NCBI RefSeq assembly: GCF_900166655.1
Contig: NZ_FVZB01000005.1
Location: forward strand, 186,001-250,000
Origin: Halobacillus hunanensis
GTDB lineage: Bacteria; Bacillota; Bacilli; Bacillales; Halobacillaceae
Reading direction: 5' to 3'
DNA: 64,000 bases
Shown here: one piece after another, positions 1 through 8,262 of the stretch
Numbering within the stretch: the stretch's first letter is position 1
How the letters are laid out: every line of letters starts with the position of its first letter
The notes under the pieces: generated by a model
Seen by the model: the letters and a program-made list of their open reading frames with translations, nothing else
Databases searched by the model: none
What the model was told of the DNA's origin: nothing
Position numbers and translations under genes: made by a program

Positions 1-1097
1 CCAGGACACCGGTGATTCTTGTAATAGTCGCCGCCGCCTTGCGGAATCAAATCAAATAGGCCGCCATTCCAGTTTTTAAATCGTTTGGGAGAGAAAGCGT
101 AGGGTTCCTTCCATAAGCGCGAATCGTGATTGGTTCCATAAATATCGAGCAACACTAACTGGCCTTCGTTAAAATGGCATTGATTCCAGATGAAACTGCG
201 TCGTACACGAGCTCCTAAAAATGGCCCAAAAGGATAGTACCGTCGGACCTCCTGTATAAACATTCTTGTCCGGTCTTCACTACAATCCCTCAACTCATCG
301 TACAGTTCAGGGTGTTTATGCAATGCTAAGGCACCGAATGTAATATAAGTGGCAATGGCTACAATGGGACGCAGCACATTAATTAACTCGATAGCTGCCA
401 TGCTTATGTTCAATGGTTTGCCTTCCAGGTCTTTATGAAAGGCCATAGCATATGCGGCGCTTTCTTCATCTGCCTTTAATTTACCAGAACGGATTTTTTT
501 AATAACTTGCCGAATCCATTTCTCTGCCCTGGCCCTTGCCTTTCTTCCCCGCCAATGTCTTGGCCCAACGGCTCCAAAAGCATCCACCATATTGGAAAAA
601 TCAGCCTTTTGGGGGATTTCTGCTTCTTTAATTGGCACACCGGCCCATTCGCAAGCGGCCTGGCATAGCACTTCCTGTGCTTCATCGAACAGTACTATTT
701 TATCTTTTTTCTTCCATTTGGCAGCTCGCTGCTCCCAATATTGTTTGGTTAGTTCACTGAGCTGTTGCAGTCTCGAATCTGTCATGAGTGACATAAAAAG
801 CTGCTTGCGGTGTTCGTGAGGTGATCCATCCATTGTTTGAATTCCGATTTCACCAAATAATGTTTTTTGGATTCTTTTTGGGGCGGCACCATCCCGTTGA
901 AATCGCTCTTTATCATAGAACATCTTTGCTGCTTCTTGACCTGCCATACAAATTACATTTTGCCCGAGCAGCCTCGTTTGAAAGAGGTCTGTTCCGTAGC
1001 GAGCAGTCCTCTTTGGGATGAATTGGTAACCTTCAGACAATAAAGTAATACTATGATCTAATCCTTTTTCGCGAGTGATATTATTGGATTTTTTCAT
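1..1097 (-). CDS. cypC: CYP152-family fatty-acid P450 peroxygenase (3' end cut by window edge)
   Basis: Heme-thiolate peroxygenase that hydroxylates long-chain fatty acids with H2O2 and needs no reductase partner (known for the family). From the ATG at 1097 the minus strand reads open for 365 residues to the window edge. It follows B. subtilis YbdT/CypC (about 417 aa, from memory) throughout. Visible motifs are VRRYYPFGPFLGARV, NVLRPIVA (the Arg-Pro pair that binds the substrate carboxylate in CYP152) and HRCPG with the heme-ligand Cys364 at the very edge. About 50 residues are missing. An AAAGG ribosome site lies 10 nt upstream of the start. It sits downstream of the ehu operon but behind that operon's terminator, so it is probably a separate unit. 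I identified no promoter in 1098-1198. Confidence 0.93.
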   Translation of the reverse strand, partial: MKKSNNITREKGLDHSITLLSEGYQFIPKRTARYGTDLFQTRLLGQNVICMAGQEAAKMFYDKERFQRDGAAPKRIQKTLFGEIGIQTMDGSPHEHRKQLFMSLMTDSRLQQLSELTKQYWEQRAAKWKKKDKIVLFDEAQEVLCQAACEWAGVPIKEAEIPQKADFSNMVDAFGAVGPRHWRGRKARARAEKWIRQVIKKIRSGKLKADEESAAYAMAFHKDLEGKPLNISMAAIELINVLRPIVAIATYITFGALALHKHPELYDELRDCSEDRTRMFIQEVRRYYPFGPFLGARVRRSFIWNQCHFNEGQLVLLDIYGTNHDSRLWKEPYAFSPKRFKNWNGGLFDLIPQGGGDYYKNHRCP

Positions 1098-1196
1098 GAG
1101 CAGCATTCCTTTCAACCGTATTTTGATCATTGTATTAATCTTCCCAAGAGTGGAAGCATTAAACTCCTTCAGTGTTTTTGAAAGTTTGTAAAAAAC

Positions 1197-1237
1197 AAAA
1201 AAACCGCTTCACCGTAAAATACGAGGAAGCGGTTTTT
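1197..1237 (-). terminator. Rho-independent terminator of the ehu operon
   Basis: Inverted repeat aaaaccgcttc / gaagcggtttt. On the minus strand it is followed by a run of T interrupted by one G. It lies directly after the ehuA stop codon. Confidence 0.85.
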
Positions 1238-1250
1238 GGCGTCTTTGCTT

Positions 1251-2027
1251 CTATAGGGTAGAACGGAATCGTTCCAGGAAGGATTGTAGACGGTCACTTT
1301 CTGGGTCCTCTAAGATTTGCTGAGGCGGTCCTTGTTCGGCAATTTTTCCTCCTTCAAGAAAAACTATTCGGTCCGCTACATCTCGTGCAAAATCCATTTC
1401 ATGAGTAACAAGGATCATAGCCATTTCGCCCTCCTTGGCAATGTCCTTAATGACTTCAAGCACTTCTCCAACAGTCTCCGGATCGAGCGCAGAGGTAACT
1501 TCGTCAAAGAGCATGACTTTCGGACGCATAACCACAGCGCGGGCGATGGCTACACGCTGCTGTTGCCCTCCTGACAATTGGGCTGGGTAAGAGTCAAGTT
1601 TATCTCCAAGCCCAACTTTAGTGAGCATTTCTTTAGCCCGTTGTTCGGCTTCTTCCTTAGAAACACCCAAGACGTTAATAGGGGCCGACGTGCAATTCTT
1701 CAAAATGGTCATATGGGGAAACAAATTAAAGTGTTGAAAAACCATCCCAATGTTTCCCCTTACCTGGCGCAAGTGTTTCTCATCAGCTGGAACGAGTTCC
1801 CCGTTTACTTCTTTATGCCAAAGTGGAGTGCCGTCGACATTGATGATGCCGGATGTTGGTTTCTCAAGTGTCATTAACATGCGGATGATCGTCGTTTTCC
1901 CGGAGCCACTTGGTCCGATCAGGGCAAGCTTTTCTCCGGGGGTCACTGTCAGGTTAATTCCATTTAGTACTTCAACATCGTCAAACGATTTGTGTACATC
2001 TTTATATTCTACGAGTGGTTGGCTCAT
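1251..2027 (-). CDS. ehuA: Ectoine/hydroxyectoine ABC transporter, ATP-binding protein EhuA
   Basis: Cytoplasmic ATPase that powers an importer of the polar-amino-acid type. The 258-aa protein shows a Walker [10 protein letters not shown] near residue 40, Q-loop [10 protein letters not shown], signature LSGGQQQR, Walker [14 protein letters not shown] and the H-loop VTHEM. Its ATG overlaps the end of ehuD (ATGA), so the two are translationally coupled. It is the last gene of the order ehuB-ehuC-ehuD-ehuA. The ectoine assignment rests mainly on the binding protein and on the gene set. A general polar amino acid importer is the alternative. Confidence 0.9.
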   Translation of the reverse strand: MSQPLVEYKDVHKSFDDVEVLNGINLTVTPGEKLALIGPSGSGKTTIIRMLMTLEKPTSGIINVDGTPLWHKEVNGELVPADEKHLRQVRGNIGMVFQHFNLFPHMTILKNCTSAPINVLGVSKEEAEQRAKEMLTKVGLGDKLDSYPAQLSGGQQQRVAIARAVVMRPKVMLFDEVTSALDPETVGEVLEVIKDIAKEGEMAMILVTHEMDFARDVADRIVFLEGGKIAEQGPPQQILEDPESDRLQSFLERFRSTL

Positions 2028-2734
2028 GAGGCTGTCACTCCTTTTTTATTAGGTTTTTTATTGTCAGATTTGTAGCGTTTATTTAATTTTTTCTCAAGCC
2101 ATTGGACAAATAGAGCTGATGGATAACTCATCGCCAGGAAGAAGAAAGCAACGAGTGTGTAGGGTTCTAAATATTCGAAGTTATTGACTCCGTACACCTC
2201 AGCAGCAGTCAGCATTCCGGCTACACCCACAACGATGGTTAAAGGTATCTCTTTAAACATTATGATCAAGTAGTTACCAAGCATCGGGATGACAGGCGGG
2301 ATCGCCTGGGGTAAAATGATTTTTGTCCATTTTTGTGCTGTTGTATAATTCAGTGCTGTTGCCGCTTCTAATTGTCCTTTCGGCACGCCTTCGATCCCAG
2401 AACGGTAAATCTCGGAAATATATGTGCTGAAATGGACACCTAAACCAAGAATGGCCACAGTAAACGGCTCAAGTGTTACCCCGATATAAGGGATTAACGG
2501 CCATGCGAAGAACAAAAAATAAAGCTGGACAAGCGGCGGAGTAGAACGAATAAATTCAATTATGAAACTAATAAGCCAATAGACCGGTTTGAATTTAATT
2601 CTTCTAAGAGCTGTCCATATTCCGCCTACGATAAGCGATACAGTAAAACAGATAATGGTCAGGCTGAGAGTGGTCCACATGGCTTCGAAAATGTAAGGGA
2701 AGACGTCAATAACTGTACTCCAATTCCATTTCAT
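2024..2734 (-). CDS. ehuD: Ectoine/hydroxyectoine ABC transporter permease EhuD
   Basis: Inner-membrane subunit of a HisM/GlnP-type importer, 236 aa. It has a hydrophobic first helix around residues 17-40 and the region RSTPPLVQLYFLFFAWP typical of the family. The EAA loop that docks on the ATPase reads EAATALNYTTAQKWTKIILPQA (residues about 141-162). Its start overlaps the ehuC stop by an ATGA, and its own stop overlaps the ehuA start in the same way. The C-terminus is lysine-rich. Confidence 0.9.
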   Translation of the reverse strand: MKWNWSTVIDVFPYIFEAMWTTLSLTIICFTVSLIVGGIWTALRRIKFKPVYWLISFIIEFIRSTPPLVQLYFLFFAWPLIPYIGVTLEPFTVAILGLGVHFSTYISEIYRSGIEGVPKGQLEAATALNYTTAQKWTKIILPQAIPPVIPMLGNYLIIMFKEIPLTIVVGVAGMLTAAEVYGVNNFEYLEPYTLVAFFFLAMSYPSALFVQWLEKKLNKRYKSDNKKPNKKGVTAS

Positions 2735-3390
2735 TCAGTAGCCACTCCCTTCGAAGCCCAGCGTTCAAGCCATCGTGTTAAGCCGATAAGCGGGAGGGCA
2801 ATAATGAAATACAGGACAAGGAGCATTGTAAACACAGCTACCCCTTCAGAGATATTGGCATCACGATACAGTAAGCCTACATAAGTAATATCGGCCAGCG
2901 ATATGATAGAAACGAGTGAGGTCGCTTTTAACATTTGAATGAGGTAATTTCCAAACTCCGGAAGCATCATACGAATGGCCTGGGGCAGGATTACGAATCT
3001 CATTCGCTGAAAACGAGACATATTTAATGCAGTCGCTGCTTCTGACTGGCCTGAGGAAACAGCTAAAATCGATCCGCGGACGACTTCAGACATATAGGCG
3101 CCATAGTTCATGCCTATCGTGATAACTCCTATGAGATATGCGGACAGTTCGACACCTAATAAACCCGGGAGAACATAGAAAAACCAGAATAACTGGACAA
3201 CTAATGACGTCCCTCTAAACACCTCAATATAAACTTTGGTGAAGTTTCGAATTAAAAAGTTCTTAGAAAGGCGTCCGAACCCAGCTAAAAACGCAATAAG
3301 ATAGCCGAAAATAGCTGATCCTATTAGAACAGTAATCGTTATATTTAAGCCTTCTAATAGTACGGGAATTATCTCAATATAATTGCTGAT
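2731..3390 (-). CDS. ehuC: Ectoine/hydroxyectoine ABC transporter permease EhuC, non-canonical start
   Basis: Second permease of the importer. The frame is open from a TGA at 3399-3397 but holds no ATG, GTG or TTG until a GTG at 3222, inside the conserved FRGTSLVVQLFWFFY region. Starting there would delete the first transmembrane helix (residues EIIPVLLEGLNITITVLIGS). A good ribosome site, AAAGGGTGA, sits six bases before an ATC codon at 3390-3388. Starting there gives 219 aa, the usual size, beginning (M)SNYIEIIPV. I therefore place the start at ATC; an ATG changed to ATC, or an assembly error, are alternatives. The EAA loop is EAATALNMSRFQRMRFVILPQA minus the last two residues of the helix. 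It couples to ehuD by ATGA. Confidence 0.8.
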   Translation of the reverse strand: MSNYIEIIPVLLEGLNITITVLIGSAIFGYLIAFLAGFGRLSKNFLIRNFTKVYIEVFRGTSLVVQLFWFFYVLPGLLGVELSAYLIGVITIGMNYGAYMSEVVRGSILAVSSGQSEAATALNMSRFQRMRFVILPQAIRMMLPEFGNYLIQMLKATSLVSIISLADITYVGLLYRDANISEGVAVFTMLLVLYFIIALPLIGLTRWLERWASKGVATE

Positions 3391-3413
3391 TTGAGTTCAC
3401 CCTTTCTTTTTTC

Positions 3414-3446
3414 TGAAAAAAAGGCACCCGGGTATCGGGTGCCTTT
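3414..3446 (-). terminator. Attenuating terminator between ehuB and ehuC
   Basis: Inverted repeat aaaggcaccc / gggtgccttt. On the minus strand it is followed by a run of seven T. It lies inside the operon just after the binding-protein stop, where partial termination would yield more EhuB than membrane subunits (inference). Confidence 0.85.
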
Positions 3447-3458
3447 CACATTCGTTAT

Positions 3459-4337
3459 TTACCCTTTACAAAGTTGTTTTACCGTTATGTCTTCTGTGAT
3501 GAGATTATTATCGCCGAAGAATTCTACGGAGTTTACAATCTCCGCCAGCTCACCGCTTTCTCTCATTTTTTCAAGCTCTGCGTTGTAGGCTTCACGGAGT
3601 TCATCAGCATCTTGAGCGAAGCCGGCCGCACCGTAACTTGGAACTCCTTCTACATCTGGCTGTTCGAAATTATCAACATATTCAAGTGATTCGCCGCCTG
3701 TTGATTTCATAGCTTTCTTTACGGTAAGTTCAGTAGCAGTAGTTGCCTGAGCACGTCCAGTTTTAACAGCATCAAGAGTAGCTGCAATATCAGGGTATGT
3801 TTCAATTTGATCTTCACTTACTCCTGCGCTTTTCAGAAAGTCAACCTCAGTTGCTCCTGACATAACCGCAACTTTCACATCCGGGTTTTCTGCAATATCT
3901 TTGTAACTGGTTAAAGAAAGAGGATTTCCTTTTTCGACAACCATTCCTTCGCCATATTTGATTCCTGGCATACCGAAGTCAATTTGTTCACAACGATTTG
4001 GTTTAATGGCCATCGCAGCGGTAATAACGTCAAATTTGCCGGTTTTAACACCTGGAATAAGCTGTTTCCATTCTGCGATTTCACCTCGTACTTCTTCAAT
4101 TCCCATGTTCTTAAATGCTGCTTTTGCAATTTTAACAGCTACACCTTTTAGCTCATCACCTTCTTTATAGGCATAAGGTGCTTCGTTCGCAAATCCAACT
4201 GTCACATAACCTTGTTCTTTAATTTTAGCGAGAGCAGAATCTCCACCATCGCCGCCACTGGATTCTTCAGATCCACAGGCTGCTAAAAGCATGATGGAAA
4301 GCGCAATCATAAGAATCGAGAGTACCCTCTTTTTCAT
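3459..4337 (-). CDS. ehuB: Ectoine/hydroxyectoine-binding lipoprotein EhuB
   Basis: Extracellular solute-binding protein that delivers ectoine or hydroxyectoine to EhuCD. The 292-aa product has a lipoprotein signal peptide (MKKRVLSILMIALSIMLLAAC, lipobox LAAC with Cys21). It then has a family-3 periplasmic binding fold starting at GYVTVGFANEAPYAYKEGDE. The stretches KPNRCEQIDFGMPGIKYGE and KVAVMSGATEVDFLKSAGV resemble S. meliloti EhuB (from memory), which supports the substrate call over generic amino acids. An AGGAGG ribosome site precedes the ATG. First gene of the operon. Uptake of compatible solutes fits a salt-stressed host. Confidence 0.88.
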   Translation of the reverse strand: MKKRVLSILMIALSIMLLAACGSEESSGGDGGDSALAKIKEQGYVTVGFANEAPYAYKEGDELKGVAVKIAKAAFKNMGIEEVRGEIAEWKQLIPGVKTGKFDVITAAMAIKPNRCEQIDFGMPGIKYGEGMVVEKGNPLSLTSYKDIAENPDVKVAVMSGATEVDFLKSAGVSEDQIETYPDIAATLDAVKTGRAQATTATELTVKKAMKSTGGESLEYVDNFEQPDVEGVPSYGAAGFAQDADELREAYNAELEKMRESGELAEIVNSVEFFGDNNLITEDITVKQLCKG

Positions 4338-4426
4338 AATTGACCTCCTTAGATTGATTTATATTGTAAGTATTAAGAAATGTGGTGCATCAGTCTTAGG
4401 GCGGGATATCTAGGCAAGTAATATTT

Positions 4427-4455
4427 ATACTATCAACCCTATAAAAAAACAGCAA
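4427..4455 (-). promoter_or_regulatory. Candidate sigma-A promoter of the ehu operon
   Basis: Reading the minus strand: TTGCTG (4455-4450), 17 nt, then TAGTAT (4432-4427), about 90 bp before the ehuB start. The rest of the 4338-4684 gap is AT-rich and holds no gene that I can support. Confidence 0.4.
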
Positions 4456-4621
4456 ACTCTAAATTTTCCGATTATGGTGAATATACGCTTTTTAGATAGG
4501 GTATATTACGGACAACTTCCATATCCTTTAAATACATAGGGAATTTGTAATAAGTTTGTAAAATAAGCGCTTTTGTACATGCTATGAAAGTATTATGAGA
4601 AATAGACGTAGAATCGAATGA

Positions 4622-4651
4622 TTGTTCTAAACCCGACTCATTTAGTATGAT
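4622..4651 (+). promoter_or_regulatory. Candidate promoter of the acyl-CoA dehydrogenase-like gene
   Basis: TTGTTC (4622-4627), 18 nt, TATGAT (4646-4651), 33 bp before the start codon at 4685. Confidence 0.35.
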
Positions 4652-4684
4652 TTAAGAGTGGAAAGTAATGGGGAGTGAGTAGTG

Positions 4685-5845
4685 ATGAATACAATATTAG
4701 ATTCTTTCATTAAAAATGAAAGACAACAGCGTTTAATTGAAAGAGCCGCGAATATAGCAAAAGAAGCTCGGTTACATGTGGCGGATTCAGACCGGGAGGC
4801 TGTTTTTCCCAATGAAACTCTGAAAGTCATCAAACAAGAGGGATACCCGTCTTTTACCTTGCCAGCCAAATATGGAGGCGAAGATCTTTCTCTATATGAA
4901 TTTCTACTATTACAGGAAACGATAGCCGTCGGTGATGGCTCCACAGCCCTGTCCATGGGTTGGCACCTTGGAATTGTGATGGAACTAAGTGAAGATAAAC
5001 CTTGGAAACATAAAACATTTGAGCGGTTAGCCTCCGAAATCGCAAGTGAACAAAAGGTTGTGAACCGTTTAGCGACTGAAGCGGGGACCGGGAGTCCAAC
5101 CAGAGGTGGTATTCCGGAAACAAAGGCTGTAAAAAGAGAGGGGCTATATGTGCTCACCGGCCGTAAAACATTTGCATCAATGGCCGACCACCTGGATTAT
5201 TATATTGTCTCCGCCTACGTTGAAGATCTAGATAAAGTAGGATGGTTCTTAATTGATAGGCATCAGCCTGGCCTAACTATTGATAAAACCTGGGATACAC
5301 TAGGAATGCGTGGTACGGAGAGTGACGATTTAATTCTTGATGAAGTGGAAGTGAATGAACAGGATTTAGTTGAGATCAAGGGGCAAAGTAAACCTTCTCC
5401 AAAGGGGTGGCTGCTTCATATTCCTGCATGTTATTTAGGGATCGCTGTAGCAGCTAGAGACGCGGCTATTGAGTTTGCCACATCCTTTCAGCCGAACAGC
5501 CTTGATACGACAATTTCAGAGGTAGGGCATATCAGAGATAAAATTGGCGAGATGGAATGGAAGCTCATGCAGGCACACAGCTTTATGTATGCAACGGCTA
5601 GGAAATGGGATGAAGAGCCGGAGAAGCGTATGAAGATGGGTGCCGAACTTGCAGCTGTAAAGCTTGCGGTGACGAATACAGCGAATGAAGTTGTTGATCT
5701 GGCTATGCGGATCGCTGGCGGGCGAGGATTATCGAAACAACAGCCATTTGAAAAGTTGTATCGAGACGTTCGTGCAGGTCTTCATAATCCACCGATGGAT
5801 GATGCAGTGGTGAGGATGTTAGCAGGTAGAGCTCTTGACTCATAG
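4685..5845 (+). CDS. Acyl-CoA dehydrogenase family flavoprotein (YdbM-like)
   Basis: FAD-dependent dehydrogenase or monooxygenase fold, 386 aa. The N-terminal helical domain carries PAKYGGEDLSLYEFLLLQETIA. The middle domain has GRKTFASMADHLDYYIVSAYV and DTLGMRGTESDDLILDEVEV. The C-terminal helical domain has AMRIAGGRGLSKQQPFEKLYRDVRAG. The pattern resembles B. subtilis YdbM and also DszC/SfnC-type flavin monooxygenases that act on sulfur compounds (recall). Which it is cannot be read from the sequence. A GTG three bases upstream (4682) is an alternative start; the GGGAGTGAG ribosome site fits the ATG better. Monocistronic, ending in a strong terminator. Confidence 0.8.
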   Translation: MNTILDSFIKNERQQRLIERAANIAKEARLHVADSDREAVFPNETLKVIKQEGYPSFTLPAKYGGEDLSLYEFLLLQETIAVGDGSTALSMGWHLGIVMELSEDKPWKHKTFERLASEIASEQKVVNRLATEAGTGSPTRGGIPETKAVKREGLYVLTGRKTFASMADHLDYYIVSAYVEDLDKVGWFLIDRHQPGLTIDKTWDTLGMRGTESDDLILDEVEVNEQDLVEIKGQSKPSPKGWLLHIPACYLGIAVAARDAAIEFATSFQPNSLDTTISEVGHIRDKIGEMEWKLMQAHSFMYATARKWDEEPEKRMKMGAELAAVKLAVTNTANEVVDLAMRIAGGRGLSKQQPFEKLYRDVRAGLHNPPMDDAVVRMLAGRALDS

Positions 5846-5850
5846 AAAGA

Positions 5851-5884
5851 AAGCATGTTCCTTTGTCGAGGAACATGCTTTTTA
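5851..5884 (+). terminator. Rho-independent terminator
   Basis: aagcatgttcct / aggaacatgctt with a 6-nt loop and a following TTTT, directly after the dehydrogenase stop. Confidence 0.9.
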
Positions 5885-5946
5885 ATTAGGAAGAGAAAAA
5901 TAGGGTATCCATAATAGTATAATTAAACAATCAGGGGAGGTTTAGC

Positions 5947-6507
5947 ATGAAATTTCTTGTTATTAACGGGCACGAATATTATCCCCATTCTAAAGGTGAA
6001 CTCAATCAAACCCTTTTTCAATACCTGATCGAAAAAATAAGGAAAACATGTGAAGTTCAAACAACGACCATACAAGAAGGCTATGAGGTGAGAGAAGAAC
6101 AAGAAAAGGTGAAGTGGGCAGATATTGTAATATATCAAACTCCGGTCTATTGTTACAGTGTTCCTGCCTTGTTGAAAAAATATTTTGATACCGTTCATGA
6201 GTATGGAGTGTTTTTCAAAGGGAATCAAAGTGATTATGGGACGGGGGGATTGCTTCATAGTAAGCGGTACATGTTTTCAACAACATGGAATGCCCCGCGT
6301 TCTGCATTTAACAATCCAGACAAATTTTTTGAGGGAAGAGGTGTGGAGGAAGTTCTCTTTCATCTGCATCTCATTCATAAATATACTGGGATGAAGCCAA
6401 TTGATACATTTGCTTGTTTTAACGTAAAGAAACAGCCTGATTTGGAACAGTTTAAGAGTGAGTTGGATTCTCATCTTAATCGTTTTATTCCCGAACTTAC
6501 TTTCTAA
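5947..6507 (+). CDS. MdaB-type NAD(P)H:quinone oxidoreductase (flavodoxin fold)
   Basis: Soluble FAD/FMN oxidoreductase expected to reduce quinones by two electrons. The 186-aa protein starts MKFLVINGHEYYPHSKGELN. It carries the flavodoxin-like core WADIVIYQTPVYCYSVPALLKKYFD and the family stretch YGTGGLLHSKRYMFSTTWNAP, which matches E. coli MdaB closely (from memory: YGSGGLVQGKKYMLSLTWNAP). The ribosome site is GGGGAGG, 8 nt before the ATG. It stands alone between the YdbM terminator and the coat-like ORF. Confidence 0.85.
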   Translation: MKFLVINGHEYYPHSKGELNQTLFQYLIEKIRKTCEVQTTTIQEGYEVREEQEKVKWADIVIYQTPVYCYSVPALLKKYFDTVHEYGVFFKGNQSDYGTGGLLHSKRYMFSTTWNAPRSAFNNPDKFFEGRGVEEVLFHLHLIHKYTGMKPIDTFACFNVKKQPDLEQFKSELDSHLNRFIPELTF

Positions 6508-6662
6508 TATGAGTCATTAGTCCATTCTCTTAATCAAACAGCTTGTTTCAATAAAACAGAATCGATATGTGATGAAAAATTGCGAAAGGCTAAATTATTT
6601 TCAACTCAATTGTACAGAATAAATGTGTGTTTTTCTTATTAAGAATTGAGGAGGAAGATAAT

Positions 6663-6836
6663 ATGCAGTTAGCATCACATGAACTTCATGATTTAACTGA
6701 GCTAACAATGGGCTGCTATAACACAATTGGCTGTATGGCAAGTTTCATTCAGCAGGCGCAAGATCCTGAACCCTCCTGTACCAATGCAATAATGTGGATG
6801 AAGTCCGTCTTCTACATACGAAGGCGGACTTTTTAA
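6663..6836 (+). pseudogene. Truncated spore-coat-like small ORF
   Basis: An ORF with a perfect AGGAGG site reads MQLASHELHDLTELTMGCY and continues to QQAQDPEPSCTNAIMW. The first 36 residues look like the start of small spore-coat proteins of the CotF/YhcQ kind (LASHE...QDPEL). After QDPE the similarity ends, and the frame runs through both arms of a terminator hairpin and stops after the T run. That is the behaviour of a gene that has lost its 3' part. The neighbouring coat-type Mn-catalase fits a spore context. Low certainty on the family; the reading into the hairpin is plain in the sequence. Confidence 0.45.
6801..6834 (+). terminator. Terminator overlapping the truncated ORF
   Basis: aagtccgtctt / aaggcggactt (one G-T pair) followed by TTTT. 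It overlaps the last 12 codons of the upstream ORF. Confidence 0.8.
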
Positions 6837-6919
6837 TATGGGAAATTTTATGATGGATAGGTGCACCTTTTTTACAAAAAATAATAGGAGTAAATGATTA
6901 ATTGAAAAGGAGAAATAAG

Positions 6920-7786
6920 ATGTTCTCACATGTAAAAGAACTTCAATATAACGCTAAACCCACTCAGCCTGACCCGGTTTATGCGAAAAAGCTTCAAGAA
7001 ATATTAGGCGGTCAGTATGGGGAAATGTCAGTAATGATGCAATACCTTTTCCAGGGGTGGAACTGTAGAGCTGAAAACAAGTATAAGGACATGATCTTAG
7101 ATATTGGTACAGAGGAAATTGCTCACGTAGAGATGATTGCTACAATGATTGCTCAATTACTCGATGGAGCACCAGCACATGATCAGGAGCAAGGTGCCAA
7201 AGATCCTGCAGTAGAAGCTGTACTAGGTGGGATGAATCCTCAGCATGCCATTGTAAACGGCCTTGGAGCCCAGCCGAATGATGCAGCCGGATACCCATGG
7301 AACGCACGCTATACAATTGCCAGCGGCAACTTGCTGGCAGACTTCAGAGCAAATTTAAATGCGGAATCACAGGGTCGTCTTCAAGTTGTTCGTCTATATG
7401 AAATGACAACTGATCCCGGGGTAAGGGATATGCTTTCTTTCTTAATCGCCAGAGATAAAATGCACCAAAATCAATGGATGGCTGCTATTGAAGAATTAGA
7501 ACAAACCCAGGGTGCTGTGGTCCCTAGCACATTTAGTCCTGATCACGAGAAATTAGATGTAGCTTATTCGTTTATGAACTTTTCTGAAGGAGAGGAAAGC
7601 AGTGAGGGGCGTTGGGCCAGTGGTCCTGCATTGGACGGTAATGGTACATTTGAATATGTTCAGAGCCCGGGGGCCAATGGTCAGAATCCGACTCTCATAC
7701 CAGCCCCAGCTTATATTCATGGTACACCACCTGAAGGAATGAGCGTTATGCAAAATAGCGGAGGAATTCAGCCCCATCTACAGTAA
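6920..7786 (+). CDS. Manganese catalase (CotJC/YdbD family)
   Basis: Non-heme catalase with a dinuclear Mn centre that disproportionates H2O2; in bacilli such proteins are often spore-coat associated. The 288-aa chain has all five expected ligands in the L. plantarum pattern: Glu35 (GGQYGEMSVMMQY), Glu66 and His69 (GTEEIAHVE), Glu149 (NLNAESQGR) and His182 (ARDKMHQNQW). The AAGGAG at 6907-6912 fixes the ATG at 6920 rather than an in-frame TTG at 6902. It is followed after 18 bp by a tiny ORF. Confidence 0.93.
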   Translation: MFSHVKELQYNAKPTQPDPVYAKKLQEILGGQYGEMSVMMQYLFQGWNCRAENKYKDMILDIGTEEIAHVEMIATMIAQLLDGAPAHDQEQGAKDPAVEAVLGGMNPQHAIVNGLGAQPNDAAGYPWNARYTIASGNLLADFRANLNAESQGRLQVVRLYEMTTDPGVRDMLSFLIARDKMHQNQWMAAIEELEQTQGAVVPSTFSPDHEKLDVAYSFMNFSEGEESSEGRWASGPALDGNGTFEYVQSPGANGQNPTLIPAPAYIHGTPPEGMSVMQNSGGIQPHLQ

Positions 7787-7804
7787 GGAATAGAGGGAAT
7801 GTAT

Positions 7805-7903
7805 ATGAAAATGTACTCAAATTCGAACAGGGAAGGAAAACATGAAGAAATCAGGCAGCAGCAATTCTTGGAATGCCCTGTGATGATTCATTATTTCTTC
7901 TGA
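7805..7903 (+). CDS. Possible 32-aa ORF after Mn-catalase
   Basis: ATG 11 nt after a GAGGG site, reading MKMYSNSNREGKHEEIRQQQ then FLECPVMIHYFF and a TGA. No family recognised. Hydrophilic N-terminus, aromatic C-terminus. It may be translated with the catalase or may be chance. Confidence 0.3.
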   Translation: MKMYSNSNREGKHEEIRQQQFLECPVMIHYFF

Positions 7904-7993
7904 TTTCAGCACCAATGCCTGAATAGTTACACGCGGTAGGCTAACAATAATAATGGTGCAAAGTCACCAAATAACTTTGACTGCGAGAGGACA

Positions 7994-8170
7994 ATGACTA
8001 CTATGCGCGAAGGTGTAATTCCAACTGCATTAGGTTCAGCTGTAACGACCACTGGTTATGTCTTGAAGCAGAAACACGGTTCAAATAAAATGGTTGCTAA
8101 CACTATTTTTGGCTTCGGATTAGCTCATGTAGTATTAGGGACCATCGATCTTGTTCAGCATCGCCGATAG
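7994..8170 (+). CDS. 58-aa small membrane-associated protein
   Basis: Short gene reading MTTMREGVIPTALGSAVTTT at the start and GFGLAHVVLGTIDLVQHRR at the end. It has a GAGAGGA ribosome site, its own stop and a strong terminator five bases downstream. Two glycine/alanine-rich hydrophobic segments (residues about 8-24 and 37-53) suggest a helical hairpin at the membrane. I have seen the same type of small protein in other Bacillaceae but know no function. The clear expression signals make it more credible than the ORF before it. The interval 7904-7993 holds only a weak caaagt/actttg hairpin. Confidence 0.7.
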   Translation: MTTMREGVIPTALGSAVTTTGYVLKQKHGSNKMVANTIFGFGLAHVVLGTIDLVQHRR

Positions 8171-8174
8171 GAGA

Positions 8175-8206
8175 AGGGGAGCACAAATCAAGTGCTCCCT
8201 TTTTTA
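8175..8206 (+). terminator. Rho-independent terminator
   Basis: gggagcac / gtgctccc with a 7-nt loop, then T6. It closes the small-protein transcript. Confidence 0.9.
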
Positions 8207-8262
8207 TATTCTACAATCAGGTATAATAACGAGAAAAGTGATATACATAAGGGAGATCTATA

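Noticed and set aside
1317-2052. Plus-strand open frames opposite ehuA
   Set aside because: EhuA motifs are complete on the minus strand, and overlapping frames show no conserved pattern.
3222-3401. GTG starts for ehuC (at 3222, or out-of-frame GTG at 3401-3399)
   Set aside because: The inner GTG removes the first membrane helix. The outer one is in another frame, lies inside the ribosome site and meets TGA after eight codons.
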